Assembly: GCA_030620095.1 (NCBI GenBank)
Contig: JAUTXW010000869.1
Coordinates: 903,501-967,500, forward strand
Direction of reading: 5' to 3'
From: Kuschelorhynchus macadamiae
Lineage: Eukaryota > Arthropoda > Insecta > Coleoptera > Curculionidae
DNA: 64,000 nt
Shown: piece after piece, positions 33,976-43,190 of the stretch
Position numbering within the stretch: position 1 is the stretch's first letter
How the letters are laid out: the number at the start of each line of letters is the position of its first letter
Program-made: the position numbers and the translations under genes
The notes under the pieces: model-generated
The model's input: the letters and a program-made list of their open reading frames with translations, nothing else
Databases searched by the model: none
What the model was told of the DNA's origin: nothing

Positions 33976-34770
33976 GACCCGAATAGCTTCCGTAAATGTA
34001 GTTTTTTTATTATCTTAAAAATGACAGTAAAAATATTTCTAAATAAGTTATTCCATTTAAATTCATAATTAAAAAAAATTGACAAAATTTGGTTTTTTAT
34101 GTTTGAAATATCTGTTTCTATAATTAAATATAGACAAAAAATCAGTTATAATCAAAAATAAACCCAAATAATTACAAACGTTTATTTTTAAATAAAAATT
34201 ACTGAATAATATTTCATTTTCAAATAAAGTAAAATAAATTTTACTTATTTTAATACAATTCGTTTTATTAAAACATAAAATTATATTATTTATAATTTAT
34301 TTCTCCATTTATAATGTAATTTTCAGTTAAATTTAAATTAAATACGAACACCTAATATTTAATGTGTATATTAATGTCTACAAATTTTTTTTATCAAAAT
34401 CATTAAAAACAAGTAAAACTGTACAGAAAATTCCAAAATTCTTTATGTCATGTGGTTTTTGTTGTATTGTAGGTTATGTATTGCACATAGAGATCAATTA
34501 AGAGGGCAATTAAAGACGAAGAAGTCGCTGTACTTATGTCTGTTTTAAAAAATATCAAATATTTCTATAAAAATAAAAAATGACTTCCGGTCTTTGTGCA
34601 ATGTAACAAAAAGAATTTCCTTACTTTGTAATGCCACCAATAGGGAAAGAGCAGATTCTTTTTTAGGAAAATTGTATGTAGAGTGACCACCGTTTATGAC
34701 ACTAGTAGCCTACTTTCCTTTTAATAATTTATGTGAATTTTGAATTAGAATAAATGGTTCTTTTTTCCAG
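33976..34770. other. TAT intron 4, distal end
   Basis: AT-rich intron sequence ending in the acceptor TTCTTTTTTCCAG at 34770. No element was recognised. Confidence 0.5.
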
Positions 34771-35022
34771 GGTGCAATACCTGTTATTCTCCAGAATACT
34801 CCTCAGTCATTCCACGAAGATTTAGCCGAAACCTTAGCTCTACATGCCCAAGTAGCTTTCGAACAACTAACTGAGGCTAAAGGTTTAACTCCTTTTATGC
34901 CCGATGGTGCTATGTATATGGTGGTCGAGATAAATTTAAAATGCTTCCCACAGTTCGATAGCGGACTAGAATTTGCCAAAAAAATGATGGAAGAGGAGTC
35001 AGTTTTCTGTTTACCTGGAGAG
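34771..35022 (+). CDS. TAT: Tyrosine aminotransferase, coding exon 5
   Basis: Phase 0 at both ends. It starts GAIPVILQNTPQSFHEDLAE and runs through the family's small-domain core FMPDGAMYMVVEI, matching vertebrate RPSGAMYLMVGIEM. FDSGLEFAKKMMEEESVFCL follows, ending PGE|GTAAGT. The preceding intron is about 7.5 kb and holds a LINE, the dispersed repeat copy 4 and the inverted satellite. Confidence 0.95.
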
Positions 35023-35110
35023 GTAAGTTAATATCGGACATAGTATCCGTAATACATGTGTTTTTAAAATTTTTAAGGTTAGTAAGGATAAATAAGAACG
35101 TTTTTTTCAG

Positions 35111-35221
35111 TGCTTCCAAATACCCGGATTTATGAGAATCGTTTTGACAGTCCCAAAGGACATACTCGAAGAAGCTTGCCAAAGAATTGCCGAATTCTGC
35201 AACCGCCATCACATCGAGTAA
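35111..35221 (+). CDS. TAT: Tyrosine aminotransferase, coding exon 6 and stop
   Basis: Follows a 88-bp intron (acceptor TTTTTTTCAG). It encodes CFQIPGFMRIVLTVPKDILE, in which Arg (about residue 406) is the substrate-carboxylate arginine, then EACQRIAEFCNRHHIE and TAA. Vertebrate TAT ends similarly with FIRVVITVPExxMLEACSRI plus a longer acidic tail that is absent here, which is usual for insects. Confidence 0.95.
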   Translation, partial: CFQIPGFMRIVLTVPKDILEEACQRIAEFCNRHHIE

Positions 35222-35252
35222 AACTTTATTCGCTCACCATTGGCTTTATAGG

Positions 35253-35258
35253 AATAAA
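35253..35258 (+). terminator. Polyadenylation signal AATAAA of TAT
   Basis: A canonical AATAAA lies 32 bp past the TAA stop on the coding strand. This would give a very short 3'UTR. Other signals further downstream were not excluded. Confidence 0.55.
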
Positions 35259-36185
35259 TTCAATGTTGACCAATCTAAGGATAATTGAGATATACCTCAG
35301 CATTTGTTTTACTTAAAGACTGACTTTGTTAATTCTTACATTTAGGATACTATGCAAGTTGGTGACTTTTTGTACCTGAATTGATAAAATACTGATTCAA
35401 AATGTGTTATAATTTTATTTAAATCCAGTGGCGTAACATGACAACGTTGGGCCCTGGTGCCAAATAGTAAAAGCCGCTCTCCTTCCCTCTCTATAATAAG
35501 TACACATAAATAAAAAAAATTACGAGATTTCATAAATTGCGAAAAATATTGAAATCTTGTTTTAACATTCAGAATAGCTGCAGCAAATTGGATAGATATG
35601 ACAGAAAAATGAAATAAGGTTATATATCAACCATAATATATTCCATATAAACTCTTCTAAAAAAAATTAGATGACTGACTGGTGTTACTTTTGCCTATAA
35701 CTTGGAAAAAAAATTACATGCTTTTTCAATTTTGCTTCGTTTTCCGCAGCTTTTTTTCTTTTAGCTGCTCCCGATAGGTATTGTAATTCATTTTATCACA
35801 AGTACAACGCTGAATACTTACAAAACAAAATATAAAATCAGTATCACTGCAATTTTACACCTGTTTTAGTCTGGCACCCAAAGCCATTAATACCGCATCT
35901 ACAACTTTTGGGGTCCTAGGCGCGCTTGAGATTACGGACCCCTATCGACATTATCCTTGCATCCAAGCATTGAAGCCAGTGCCAGATTAATTATGTTCGC
36001 CCAAACGTATTTACGGGCCCGAAGCTCGTTAGAAAAAAGGACGACGAAAAAAAATCCTCTCTTCCATATAGTAGGCATTTATATTCTCCTTTAATATAAT
36101 ATATAAAAATTACCTACTTACTGATAAAATGAAACAAGGAAAATTATCAAAATACAAGAGTTCTAACCACACTACACCACAACTT

Positions 36186-36254
36186 GTTACGTTCTGGACG
36201 CGCGTTTCGCTAACCAAGTTAGCATCATCAGCAGATGATATAAACTAAAGTAAC
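36186..36254 (-). ncRNA. Hammerhead ribozyme in the Penelope-like element (minus copy)
   Basis: This is the exact inverted counterpart of the ribozyme at 39196-39264 (GTTAC at 36186, GTAAC at 36250 on the plus strand). On the minus strand the core order is stem I 5' strand, CTGATGA, stem II GCTAAC/GTTAGC with loop TTG, GAAA, then ACGCGCGTC and the stem I 3' strand. It lies 36 bp or more after the ORF stop. Confidence 0.8.
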
Positions 36255-36289
36255 TTATCCTAACCGAGACTATTTATAGGTAAATGTGG

Positions 36290-38434
36290 TCACACTTGGT
36301 TGCACCCGACTGCACCGTTGTCAAGTAAACAATAGAGGGGACTATAGGGAATAGGCCCTCTGTCTTTATTTAGTGCTTTCTTACCACATTTAACTATTTC
36401 TATACTCTCAAATGCATCCAATAATCTATTATTAGATACACTTTTAATCAACTTAAGATTATTTATTCCTATTCGGTGATTGTTTTCCAAAGCATGTTGG
36501 GCAACGCTTGACTTTTCTGTTCTTCCGTATCTTAAATGTGCCATGTGTTCTTTAAAACGAATGTTTATGGAGCGTTTAGTTTGCCCAACATATTTTAGAT
36601 CGCAGTCATTACAGCTAATTTCATAGATGCTACTCCTCTCCCTCAAGTCGACTTTGTCTTTGGGGTTTCCAAGGAGATTTTTCAAACTATTCTCCGTTTT
36701 GTAGGCTACTCTAAAACCTACGTTTTTAAATACTTTTTCTAGACCTCTTGTATATCTGGGATCATATGGGATTACTATGAATTTATTGGAAGCCTCAGGT
36801 ATTTGAAGAGTAGTGGCATCTTTTAACATTTTCTTATGCTTATGTCTATTTACTAGTTTATGTACAAAATTATCATTATATCCATTACTTTTAGCTATAT
36901 TTTTAATCCGATTCATTTCATTGTTAAAACGTTCTTTACTTAGTAGAAAATTGACTAACCTGTGAGTTAAGAAATGGAATGCTGCCATTTTGTGTTGACG
37001 GCAATGAAATGAGTCGGATGTTATATATCTATCAGTATTAGTAAATTTCCTATAAATATGAAATTCTAATTTATCGTTATTTCTAATAACTAACGTGTCG
37101 AGAAAAGGTAATTGCCCATTGTTCTCCTTTTCGTACGTAAAATTAATGGAAGGATATTTATTGTTTAATGTTTCTAAGAAAGTGTCCAAATTTTCTGTTT
37201 TAGTATCAAAAATAGCAAATATATCGTCTACGTATCTATACCACACCCTTGGGAAATACTTGAGTTCTTTTTTGAATTGGGTTTCTAATCTGCCCATAAA
37301 CAAATTTGCAAGGAACGGAGACAAGCAATTGCCCATCGCAGTTCCCTCTAGTTGTTTATAATATTTATTGTTGTACTGAAAAAAATTTTGATTCATACAT
37401 AATTTTGTGAGAAGTAAATACTCATCAATAATTTCTTTCTTCAAATTATTGATTTCAAGTAGTTCCTTTAGGTACTCTAAAGCTAGTGGTATGGGTACAC
37501 TAGGAAACAATGAGCTTACATCAAAAGATATTAAAATTTCACCTTCTTTTAAGTGAACATTCTTAATTTTATCTAAGAATTCTAACGAGTTAGTAACCTC
37601 AAAGTTATCATACGAGATATTTAATTTGCCGAATTCTTCTACTAACCATTTTGAAATATTGTACGTTGGTGATCCAACAGCTGAAACAATAGGTCTCAGG
37701 GACTTCCCAGGTTTATGAATTTTGGGAAGGCAATACAGTTTAGATAACTGTGGGTTACTATGTGTTAGTTTGAATTTTAGTTTATCGGACACAAGGTTTT
37801 TACACTGTTTTAAAGTACTTTTTACTTCTGTTATCATTTTTGATAACGGGTTTTTCTCAATTAAATCGTAAGGACCAGTTTGAATCAAATTGTCTACTCT
37901 TTCAAAATAATCTGTTTTGTCTAGTATAACAACCTTATTTCCTTTGTCAGCTTTTAAATAAAAACATTCCTTTTTCTTCAGTCCCTGCATAACTTCAGTG
38001 TTTTTACGAGAAACATATTTTGACTTGTTATTAACAACGTTTTTTGAGATTTGATTTCTGCAAGCCTCTCTAATGAATCCCTTAGTTGACTCTGGCACGT
38101 ATTGAATGGAACTTTCGATATTCCCTATAATAGTTGGTAAACTATTTTTTACTGGAGGCTCTGCAAAATTCAAACCGTTATTCAAAAGGGCAATTTCTCT
38201 ATTATCAAAAGACTGAGAAGAAAGATTTTCTACAATGTTCTCGACTTCCGAAGAAATTTTTTTTTGTGGTTTCAACTTTCTCAGTTTGTTTTTAAGTGAA
38301 CACATTTTCTTCAAAAATTTGGCATCGATAACTACGAACATTTTTCTTTGGAAATCTAACCACTGTTCAAATTCTAAATTACTAAGCTTATAAGTGAGTT
38401 TTTTAAATAATCCGTATGCTTCAATTTCAAGCAT
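36290..38434 (-). CDS. Penelope-like element protein: reverse transcriptase plus GIY-YIG endonuclease
   Basis: The open frame has 714 codons, uninterrupted, near full length for the family (roughly 700-850). The N-terminal part holds FYLKADKGNKVVILDKTDYF (158-177) and LYCLPKIHKPGKSLRPIV (233-250), the Penelope-specific RT entry motifs. The RT motifs are LISFDVSSLFPSVP (301-314, motif A), EGTAMGNCLSPFLANLFM (363-380) and the catalytic YVDDIF (401-406), then NGQLPFLDTLVIR. The C-terminal GIY-YIG nuclease has SIYEISCNDC (602-611), YVGQTKRS (615-622) and FKEHMAHL. The frame stays open upstream of the ATG for some 18 codons to the inversion point, so the natural start may be lost. The element copies itself by target-primed reverse transcription. 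The intact frame suggests a recent insertion. Confidence 0.9.
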   Translation of the reverse strand: MLEIEAYGLFKKLTYKLSNLEFEQWLDFQRKMFVVIDAKFLKKMCSLKNKLRKLKPQKKISSEVENIVENLSSQSFDNREIALLNNGLNFAEPPVKNSLPTIIGNIESSIQYVPESTKGFIREACRNQISKNVVNNKSKYVSRKNTEVMQGLKKKECFYLKADKGNKVVILDKTDYFERVDNLIQTGPYDLIEKNPLSKMITEVKSTLKQCKNLVSDKLKFKLTHSNPQLSKLYCLPKIHKPGKSLRPIVSAVGSPTYNISKWLVEEFGKLNISYDNFEVTNSLEFLDKIKNVHLKEGEILISFDVSSLFPSVPIPLALEYLKELLEINNLKKEIIDEYLLLTKLCMNQNFFQYNNKYYKQLEGTAMGNCLSPFLANLFMGRLETQFKKELKYFPRVWYRYVDDIFAIFDTKTENLDTFLETLNNKYPSINFTYEKENNGQLPFLDTLVIRNNDKLEFHIYRKFTNTDRYITSDSFHCRQHKMAAFHFLTHRLVNFLLSKERFNNEMNRIKNIAKSNGYNDNFVHKLVNRHKHKKMLKDATTLQIPEASNKFIVIPYDPRYTRGLEKVFKNVGFRVAYKTENSLKNLLGNPKDKVDLRERSSIYEISCNDCDLKYVGQTKRSINIRFKEHMAHLRYGRTEKSSVAQHALENNHRIGINNLKLIKSVSNNRLLDAFESIEIVKCGKKALNKDRGPIPYSPLYCLLDNGAVGCNQV

Positions 38435-38487
38435 ACTTCGTTTGCTATACAGATTTTTAATTTCTAAATCTAGCCACTTTTGTTTGG

Positions 38488-39160
38488 CAGGTTAGTCAAT
38501 TTTCTACTAAGTAAAGAACGTTTTAACAATGAAATGAATCGGATTAAAAATATAGCTAAAAGAAATGGATATAATGATAATTTTGTACATAAACTAGTAA
38601 ATAGACATAAGCATAAGAAAATGTTAAAAGATGCCACTACTCTTCAAATACCTGAGGCTTCCAATAAATTCATAGTAATCCCATATGATCCCAGATATAC
38701 GAGAGGTCTAGAAAAAGTTTTTAAAAACGTAGGTTTTAGAGTAGCCTACAAAACGGAGAATAGTTTGAAAAATCTCCTTGGAAACCCCAAAGACAAAGTC
38801 GACTTGAGGGAGAGGAGTGGCATCTATGAAATTAGCTGTAATGACTGCGATCTAAAATATGTTGGGCAAACTAAACGCTCCATAAACATTCGTTTTAAAG
38901 AACACATGGCACATTTAAGATACGGAAGAACAGAAAAGTCAAGCGTTGCCCAACATGCTTTGGAAAACAATCACCGAATAGGAATAAATAATCTTAAGTT
39001 GATTAAAAATGTATCTAATAATAGATTATTGGATGCATTTGAGAGTATAGAAATAGTTAAATGTGGTAAGAAAGCACTAAATAAAGACAGAGGGCCTATT
39101 CCCTATAGTCCCCTCTATTGTTTACTTGACAACGGTGCAGTCGGGTGCAACCAAGTGTGA
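38488..39160 (+). pseudogene. Penelope-like element protein, 5'-truncated second copy (GIY-YIG part)
   Basis: Starts at the inversion junction in the middle of the gene (equivalent to about residue 492 of the minus copy). It runs open to the same stop, encoding RLVNFLLSKERFNNEMNRI, the linker, and the whole GIY-YIG endonuclease (GIYEISCNDC, YVGQTKRS). It lacks the reverse transcriptase, so it cannot move alone. It differs from the minus copy at three residues only (Ser/Arg, Ser/Gly and Ser/Asn). Confidence 0.85.
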
Positions 39161-39195
39161 CCACATTTACTTATAAATAGTCTCGGTTAGGATAA

Positions 39196-39264
39196 GTTAC
39201 TTTAGTTTATATCATCTGCTGATGATGCTAACTTGGTTAGCGAAACGCGCGTCCAGAACGTAAC
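39196..39264 (+). ncRNA. Hammerhead ribozyme in the Penelope-like element (plus copy)
   Basis: All core parts are in place. The outer stem I is GTTAC (39196-39200)/GTAAC (39260-39264) and the inner stem I is TCTG (39215-39218)/CAGA (39254-39257). CTGATGA is at 39219-39225. Stem II is GCTAAC (39227-39232)/GTTAGC (39236-39241) with loop TTG. GAAA is at 39242-39245. The self-complementary ACGCGCGT is at 39245-39252, and the cleavage-site C is at 39253 (GTC). Stem III is minimal, only two pairs with a GCGC loop, or eight pairs if two RNAs dimerise. This matches the minimal type I hammerheads known from Penelope-like elements. Confidence 0.8.
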
Positions 39265-39379
39265 AAGTTGTGGTGTAGTGTGGTTAGAACTCTTGTATTT
39301 TGATCTATCTTCCACCACAGGTTCCAGTGTTAGAAAGGAAAATTATATAAAAGATTATATAAAAGATATTGCACTGAGG

Positions 39380-39795
39380 ATATTAGACGATCAATTAGAA
39401 AACATAATAATCCTACTACACGAAATGATACTAATAAGGAATTACCGATAGGAAGTGTAGTTCTTCCATTTATACACGGAACCACAGGCAAAATTGCAAG
39501 GTTATTTCGCCGGTCCAACATACGTACAATCTTTAACATACACAAGAAAATTGGACAATGTTTGCGATCGCCAAAGAGCATTATTTCCTGTGGTGACGTC
39601 TATATTGGAGAAACTGGACGATCCATATCGACTAGGCTTAAGGAACATGAACGGTGTATCAGAAAGAAACAAATTGTACAATCTGCTGTATCTGAACACC
39701 AACATTCTACTGGACATGTCATAATAAATGTAAAAGAAACCAAAGTTCTTGCACCGGTTTCGGGATTCTATAAACGCAAAATTAGAGAATCTTTT
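39380..39795 (+). pseudogene. Fragment of a second Penelope-like family (GIY-YIG region)
   Basis: One frame reads from SIRKHNNPTTRND through VVLPFIHGTTGKIARLFRRS and IRTIFNIHKKIGQCLRSPKS to CGDVYIGETGRSISTRLKEH and AVSEHQHSTGHVI. This is the classical insect Penelope C-terminus: the LPYVxGxTxKIxRxLxR lead-in followed by the GIY-YIG nuclease. The 'GVYxIPC' half of the nuclease motif is deleted and only SIISCGD remains. It ends near 39795. It differs strongly from the 36290-38434 protein. Confidence 0.75.
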
Positions 39796-40525
39796 GTTGC
39801 AAAAGTTGCAGCGAGGCGGCGCGCGGCGGTGGACCCTTTTTTTGGCGGGGCCTAGGCCCGGGCCTAATGGGTAATCCCTGCCCAAAGCTAATAGCAAATA
39901 ACTTAAAATAAACTATCACTTCAGTAATTATTTTGCATGTTCGCTCCCTATTCCCCGTAGAAATTCTATTCGATTGATCTTTACCGACGTAAAGCGCTCC
40001 ACTGCGACAGAAGTGAATCTGCTGGTGAAGTCCAAGTAAAAATAAAGGGCTGTTTGTCTGTTTGGTGCGCGTTAAAATCTACACACACTGACAGGGTTTT
40101 TGTCGCTTATCGATAAAAGTCGCGTAGTTTTGTAAATGTAATTTCCTTACTTAAATATGCGCTTTTATAAATCGATAGTTTTTAGTTCTATCGATAGTTT
40201 TTTCTGTAGTCTTTAACCGGGCCGTCGGGCCCCCAAAGGCTCTGGCCCTGGAGCAACCGCACCACTCGTACCATTGTAGTTACGCCACTGTTTAAAACTC
40301 ACAGACGGGATTAAAACTGACTGGTTTAAAATCAACGGAATAATTTGATAATAAGTTTTAGTTTTATATGCAAATGTAGTTTTTATAATGCGATGTTTAC
40401 CTTTAATCTTAAATACAGCGTACTTTTTAGTGCTAAAGGACTATACACACCACATATAAGATTCTGGTTTTCCATAGATTTTTAAAATCTTTGGTATGTT
40501 ACTCTAGGGTTCAAAGGAAGCTATG

Positions 40526-41172
40526 TCAATTGGTCTTTAGTTCGATGTATATATTTTCTATATTGACATTTAAACATATAGTTATAATTTTCTTTTTGGT
40601 ACAACCATTTTGTATGCGGGGTTTAAAGACTTGCAAATTATAAGAAGAGTGAAAGGCATTTGCTGGTGACACATTCCATAATCGGGAAACTCTGGAAACA
40701 AAAGAGTGGGAGGTCCTTGGTCTTTGCAGTTGCAGCATGTGGGTCGATGCCTGTCTTTCCCTGGCAGGAATGACTAAGAAGGGCATAAAGGATGATAATT
40801 CGTCAGAACAGAATCCGTGGTAGTATCTGAAAAGCAAAGCCCACAATTCGACAATCCTAGTGATGCAAGCTTCCTTGTGATGTTTGGATCATCAGTCAGG
40901 CGAATACCGTTTCTTTGGACACATTCAAGGATATTAAGGATTAAAGGAGAGGCTGCTTTCCATATGGGTGAATAATACTCAAGGCAGAGTCTGATTTCCG
41001 AAGCGTAAAGGGTGAGGAAACCCTTTGGTTTGAGGAAATGTATATTAGAGTAGAGTGTATTATCATCGGCATAGCTGTGACTAGGATTGCTGGTAGAAGA
41101 AAGCAGGTCATTGATGTGCAGGGAGAATAGGGTAGGTGTCAACACTGAACCCTGTGGGGGGATTCTGATCAA
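40526..41172 (-). pseudogene. Internally deleted non-LTR retrotransposon reverse transcriptase
   Basis: From 41172 the reading gives PPQGSVLTPTLFSLHINDLL and SHSYADDNTLYSNI, the RT core with catalytic YADD. It jumps directly to the thumb/C-terminal part YASEIRLCLEYYSPIWKAAS. After a frameshift near 40800 it reads LLFRYYHGFCSDELSSFMP and SFVSRVSRLWNVSPANAF, the typical C-terminus of arthropod LINEs. The segment between the YADD and SxIRxxLEYxSPIW motifs is lost. Confidence 0.8.
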
Positions 41173-41530
41173 TTAAGTCCAGCAGGCGCTAAAGAATCCG
41201 CTATTATGCAAAGTCTTTATAATTCCTTGTCTCATTGCTGCTGAATGGTTAGACCTGTGGTTGAAATAGCGTGCCATGTAAATAGATTTTTTAGTGAACG
41301 GAAGTCTTAATATCGTCATAATTTCTTTTGACCAGAATACTAAGTATCATAAAATCATAAAATCGAATCTTGCTATATATGTGTAGTAATTTTTATAGAT
41401 GTGGGTATATTATTTAGATGACTCAGGAAGCCTTCATATGATAAAAGTGCTGTCAACCGAAGCCAAAGTCTGAGATTTATCCAGAAATCATGATTCTTGG
41501 GATTAGACCGTGTCAAAATGGAATCACTTT

Positions 41531-41568
41531 CCGACGTTTCGCCTTCGATTGCACGAGGCATCTTCAGG
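41531..41568 (-). ncRNA. Hammerhead-like core, second candidate
   Basis: On the minus strand CTGAAGA (41567-41561) is followed by GCC, a 13-base loop and GGC as stem II. GAAA (41540-41537) follows and then CGTC. The order and spacing match a hammerhead of the short-stem-III kind found in Penelope-like elements, but stem I is weak (about three pairs) and stem III is only the ACGT palindrome. It may be a decayed relic. Confidence 0.35.
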
Positions 41569-43190
41569 GATCTTTACTTCACGAGATCAGAACACACAAG
41601 ATACCTCGTGGAATTCGCATAGATTTCGAACCATTTCGAAAAAATATTGGGTTCCACCGAAATGGGGAAAAGTCCATCAGCATCAGCAGAGCTTCGTGCA
41701 TCGTCCTGGGAATAAAGCATATCTTCCGCTACAGAGTAAGAATTGCGAAGAAATAATACATTGGGCTGCAAAATTGACCAAAACATTATTATGGATTAAT
41801 CTTGTATTCCTCTATATGCAGGGTGGCAGATAAGATGCATAGCTTGAAAAAATGGGAAATACTAAGTTATAGGGTTTTTTACCTGTTGGTATAAAAAGGA
41901 AAACATTACACAGGATTGGCCAACGAAGTTGATTAGTTTGCTTTATTAAACAGAACTCTCTATATATTATATCGATGAAATAAATATCTTCTCGCTGATT
42001 ACACAGCTCAACAATAAAAATGTGCAGGGCTTAAAAATAGCAAATCTTATAGTATTTCGGCGAGATGATCGCGAAAATCATCATGAAAAACTCAGTTTAA
42101 CTCTAGTTTTTTGAGATACGGCACGTCCTTAGTGATTAAAGCTTATAATGACTGATTTACGGGAAATTCATTGTTTGAAGGTTGGTATTCTTGACTAGTG
42201 TAACGTGAAACATGACTTGAAAAATTAGTATGATTATATTCTAGTAACAGGGTTGTAATCAGAATATCGTGGAGGAAGAAAGTTAGATTTGTATGTATTT
42301 TTTACGCCAACTCGTTCATTCTGATTCATATATTCCATATACATAAGATTAGTGTTACGGGCTGATTCAATTTTTTCAAACCTTCTGTTGTTTCCAATCC
42401 CTGAATCACCAAAAAAACTATGAGATGAAGCTGAAGGGGAAGATGAGGATCGTTAGAAAGATGAAAATATACCTGGTACTAGTGTACTTGAGGGGGAAAA
42501 TCTGCAGATTTAGTGATATAAAGGTGAAGTCGAAAATTTTTATAGGGTCTTAAATACGCGAAATCTTGAAGGGAAAGAGAAAGCTTCAAGGGAATGATGC
42601 TTTCCATGGCAACAAAAATGATGAAAACTACACTCACTTGTTGAAAGAACTCTAACGTATATATCGTGAACTAGACTACATAATGTTCCTCAAAATCCAT
42701 TTCCTCCACTCATACCTGGATTATTTACCCGGAAATTGTGGTGCTTTTAGCGAACACGATAAATGATTTCACTAAGACATATTTTCAATTCAGCGGATAT
42801 ATCCATTGGGACGAAGTGATGCTAGTAGACTGTACCAAGGGATTCTCCGGATGTTACTTATAAGAGACGACGCAAAAGGATACAGAGCAGGTAACAGGCG
42901 TACCACTTTCTTCTAGTGAGCCACTTTTGAGTTTTACTTATTTATCTAGATCAAGCACAAATTAAGATTGAGCATTTAGTTGTAGGACTGTGTTATACTA
43001 GGTTAGGTATTAAAATCGGGCATCCAAAAATATTAACGAAATTTGATGGTCAATGACTTGGGTCGATTTCATTGATTTTTTAGCACAATACAGGTAAAAT
43101 ATCGTATTTTTTGAAACTTCTTTTACCAAATAGAAAATGTCTTCCAAAGAGTGCATATACCAGGACAATCAAAAACTAGTTTTTTCGGTC
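41569..43190. other. Unassigned non-coding DNA
   Basis: Overlapping open frames at 41490-41833 on both strands have no domain, and may be a degraded Penelope terminal region linked to the hammerhead-like motif. No gene was recognised from 41840 to 43190. Confidence 0.35.

Larger units (their letters stand above)
15734..35221 (+). other. TAT: Tyrosine aminotransferase gene, whole (six coding exons)
   Basis: Tyrosine aminotransferase is a cytosolic PLP enzyme that converts tyrosine plus 2-oxoglutarate to 4-hydroxyphenylpyruvate plus glutamate, the first step of tyrosine breakdown. Coding exons are 15734-15932, 25017-25305, 25505-25702, 27046-27298, 34771-35022 and 35111-35221. They sum to 1302 nt, or 433 residues plus TAA. 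All introns are GT..AG and the phases (1, 2, 2, 0, 0) join without a break. The length and N-terminus fit animal TAT (about 430-455 residues). Introns are about 9.1 kb, 0.2 kb, 1.3 kb, 7.5 kb and 88 bp, and the two long ones are filled with transposons. An AATAAA lies 32 bp after the stop. No frameshift or missing catalytic residue was seen, so the gene looks functional. Confidence 0.95.
36146..39304. mobile_element. Penelope-like retroelement pair, head-to-head inverted
   Basis: A long minus-strand copy (36146 to about 38490) and a 5'-truncated plus-strand copy (about 38488-39304, 817 bp) meet head to head. The junction has the short shared word CAGGTTAGTC. The outer ends are mirror images: both finish after the ORF with about 140 bp of 3' sequence containing a hammerhead ribozyme, and end in CTTGTATTTTGAT. 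The shared 815 bp is nearly identical, with only three amino-acid differences over about 224 codons. Inverted pairs of this kind are typical of Penelope-like elements. Confidence 0.85.
35426..40290. mobile_element. hAT-like element enclosing two Penelope-type insertions
   Basis: The left end CAGTGGCGTAAC (35426) and the right end GTTACGCCACTG (to 40290) are 12-bp perfect inverted termini. They are followed inward by related GGGCCCTGGTGCC and GGCCCTGGAGCAAC segments. Flanking 8-mers are TTTAAATC (35418-35425) and TTTAAAAC (40291-40298), matching at 7 of 8 positions. Most of the 4.9 kb is later Penelope-like DNA (36146-39304 and 39380-39795). The remaining own sequence has no clear transposase. 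A GC-rich patch (GGCGGCGCGCGGCGG near 39814) stands out from the AT-rich surroundings. Confidence 0.6.

Noticed and set aside
35985..36005. CAGTGCCAGATTAATTATG, another hAT-type end
   Set aside because: It sits inside the 35426-40290 element and no matching opposite end was found.
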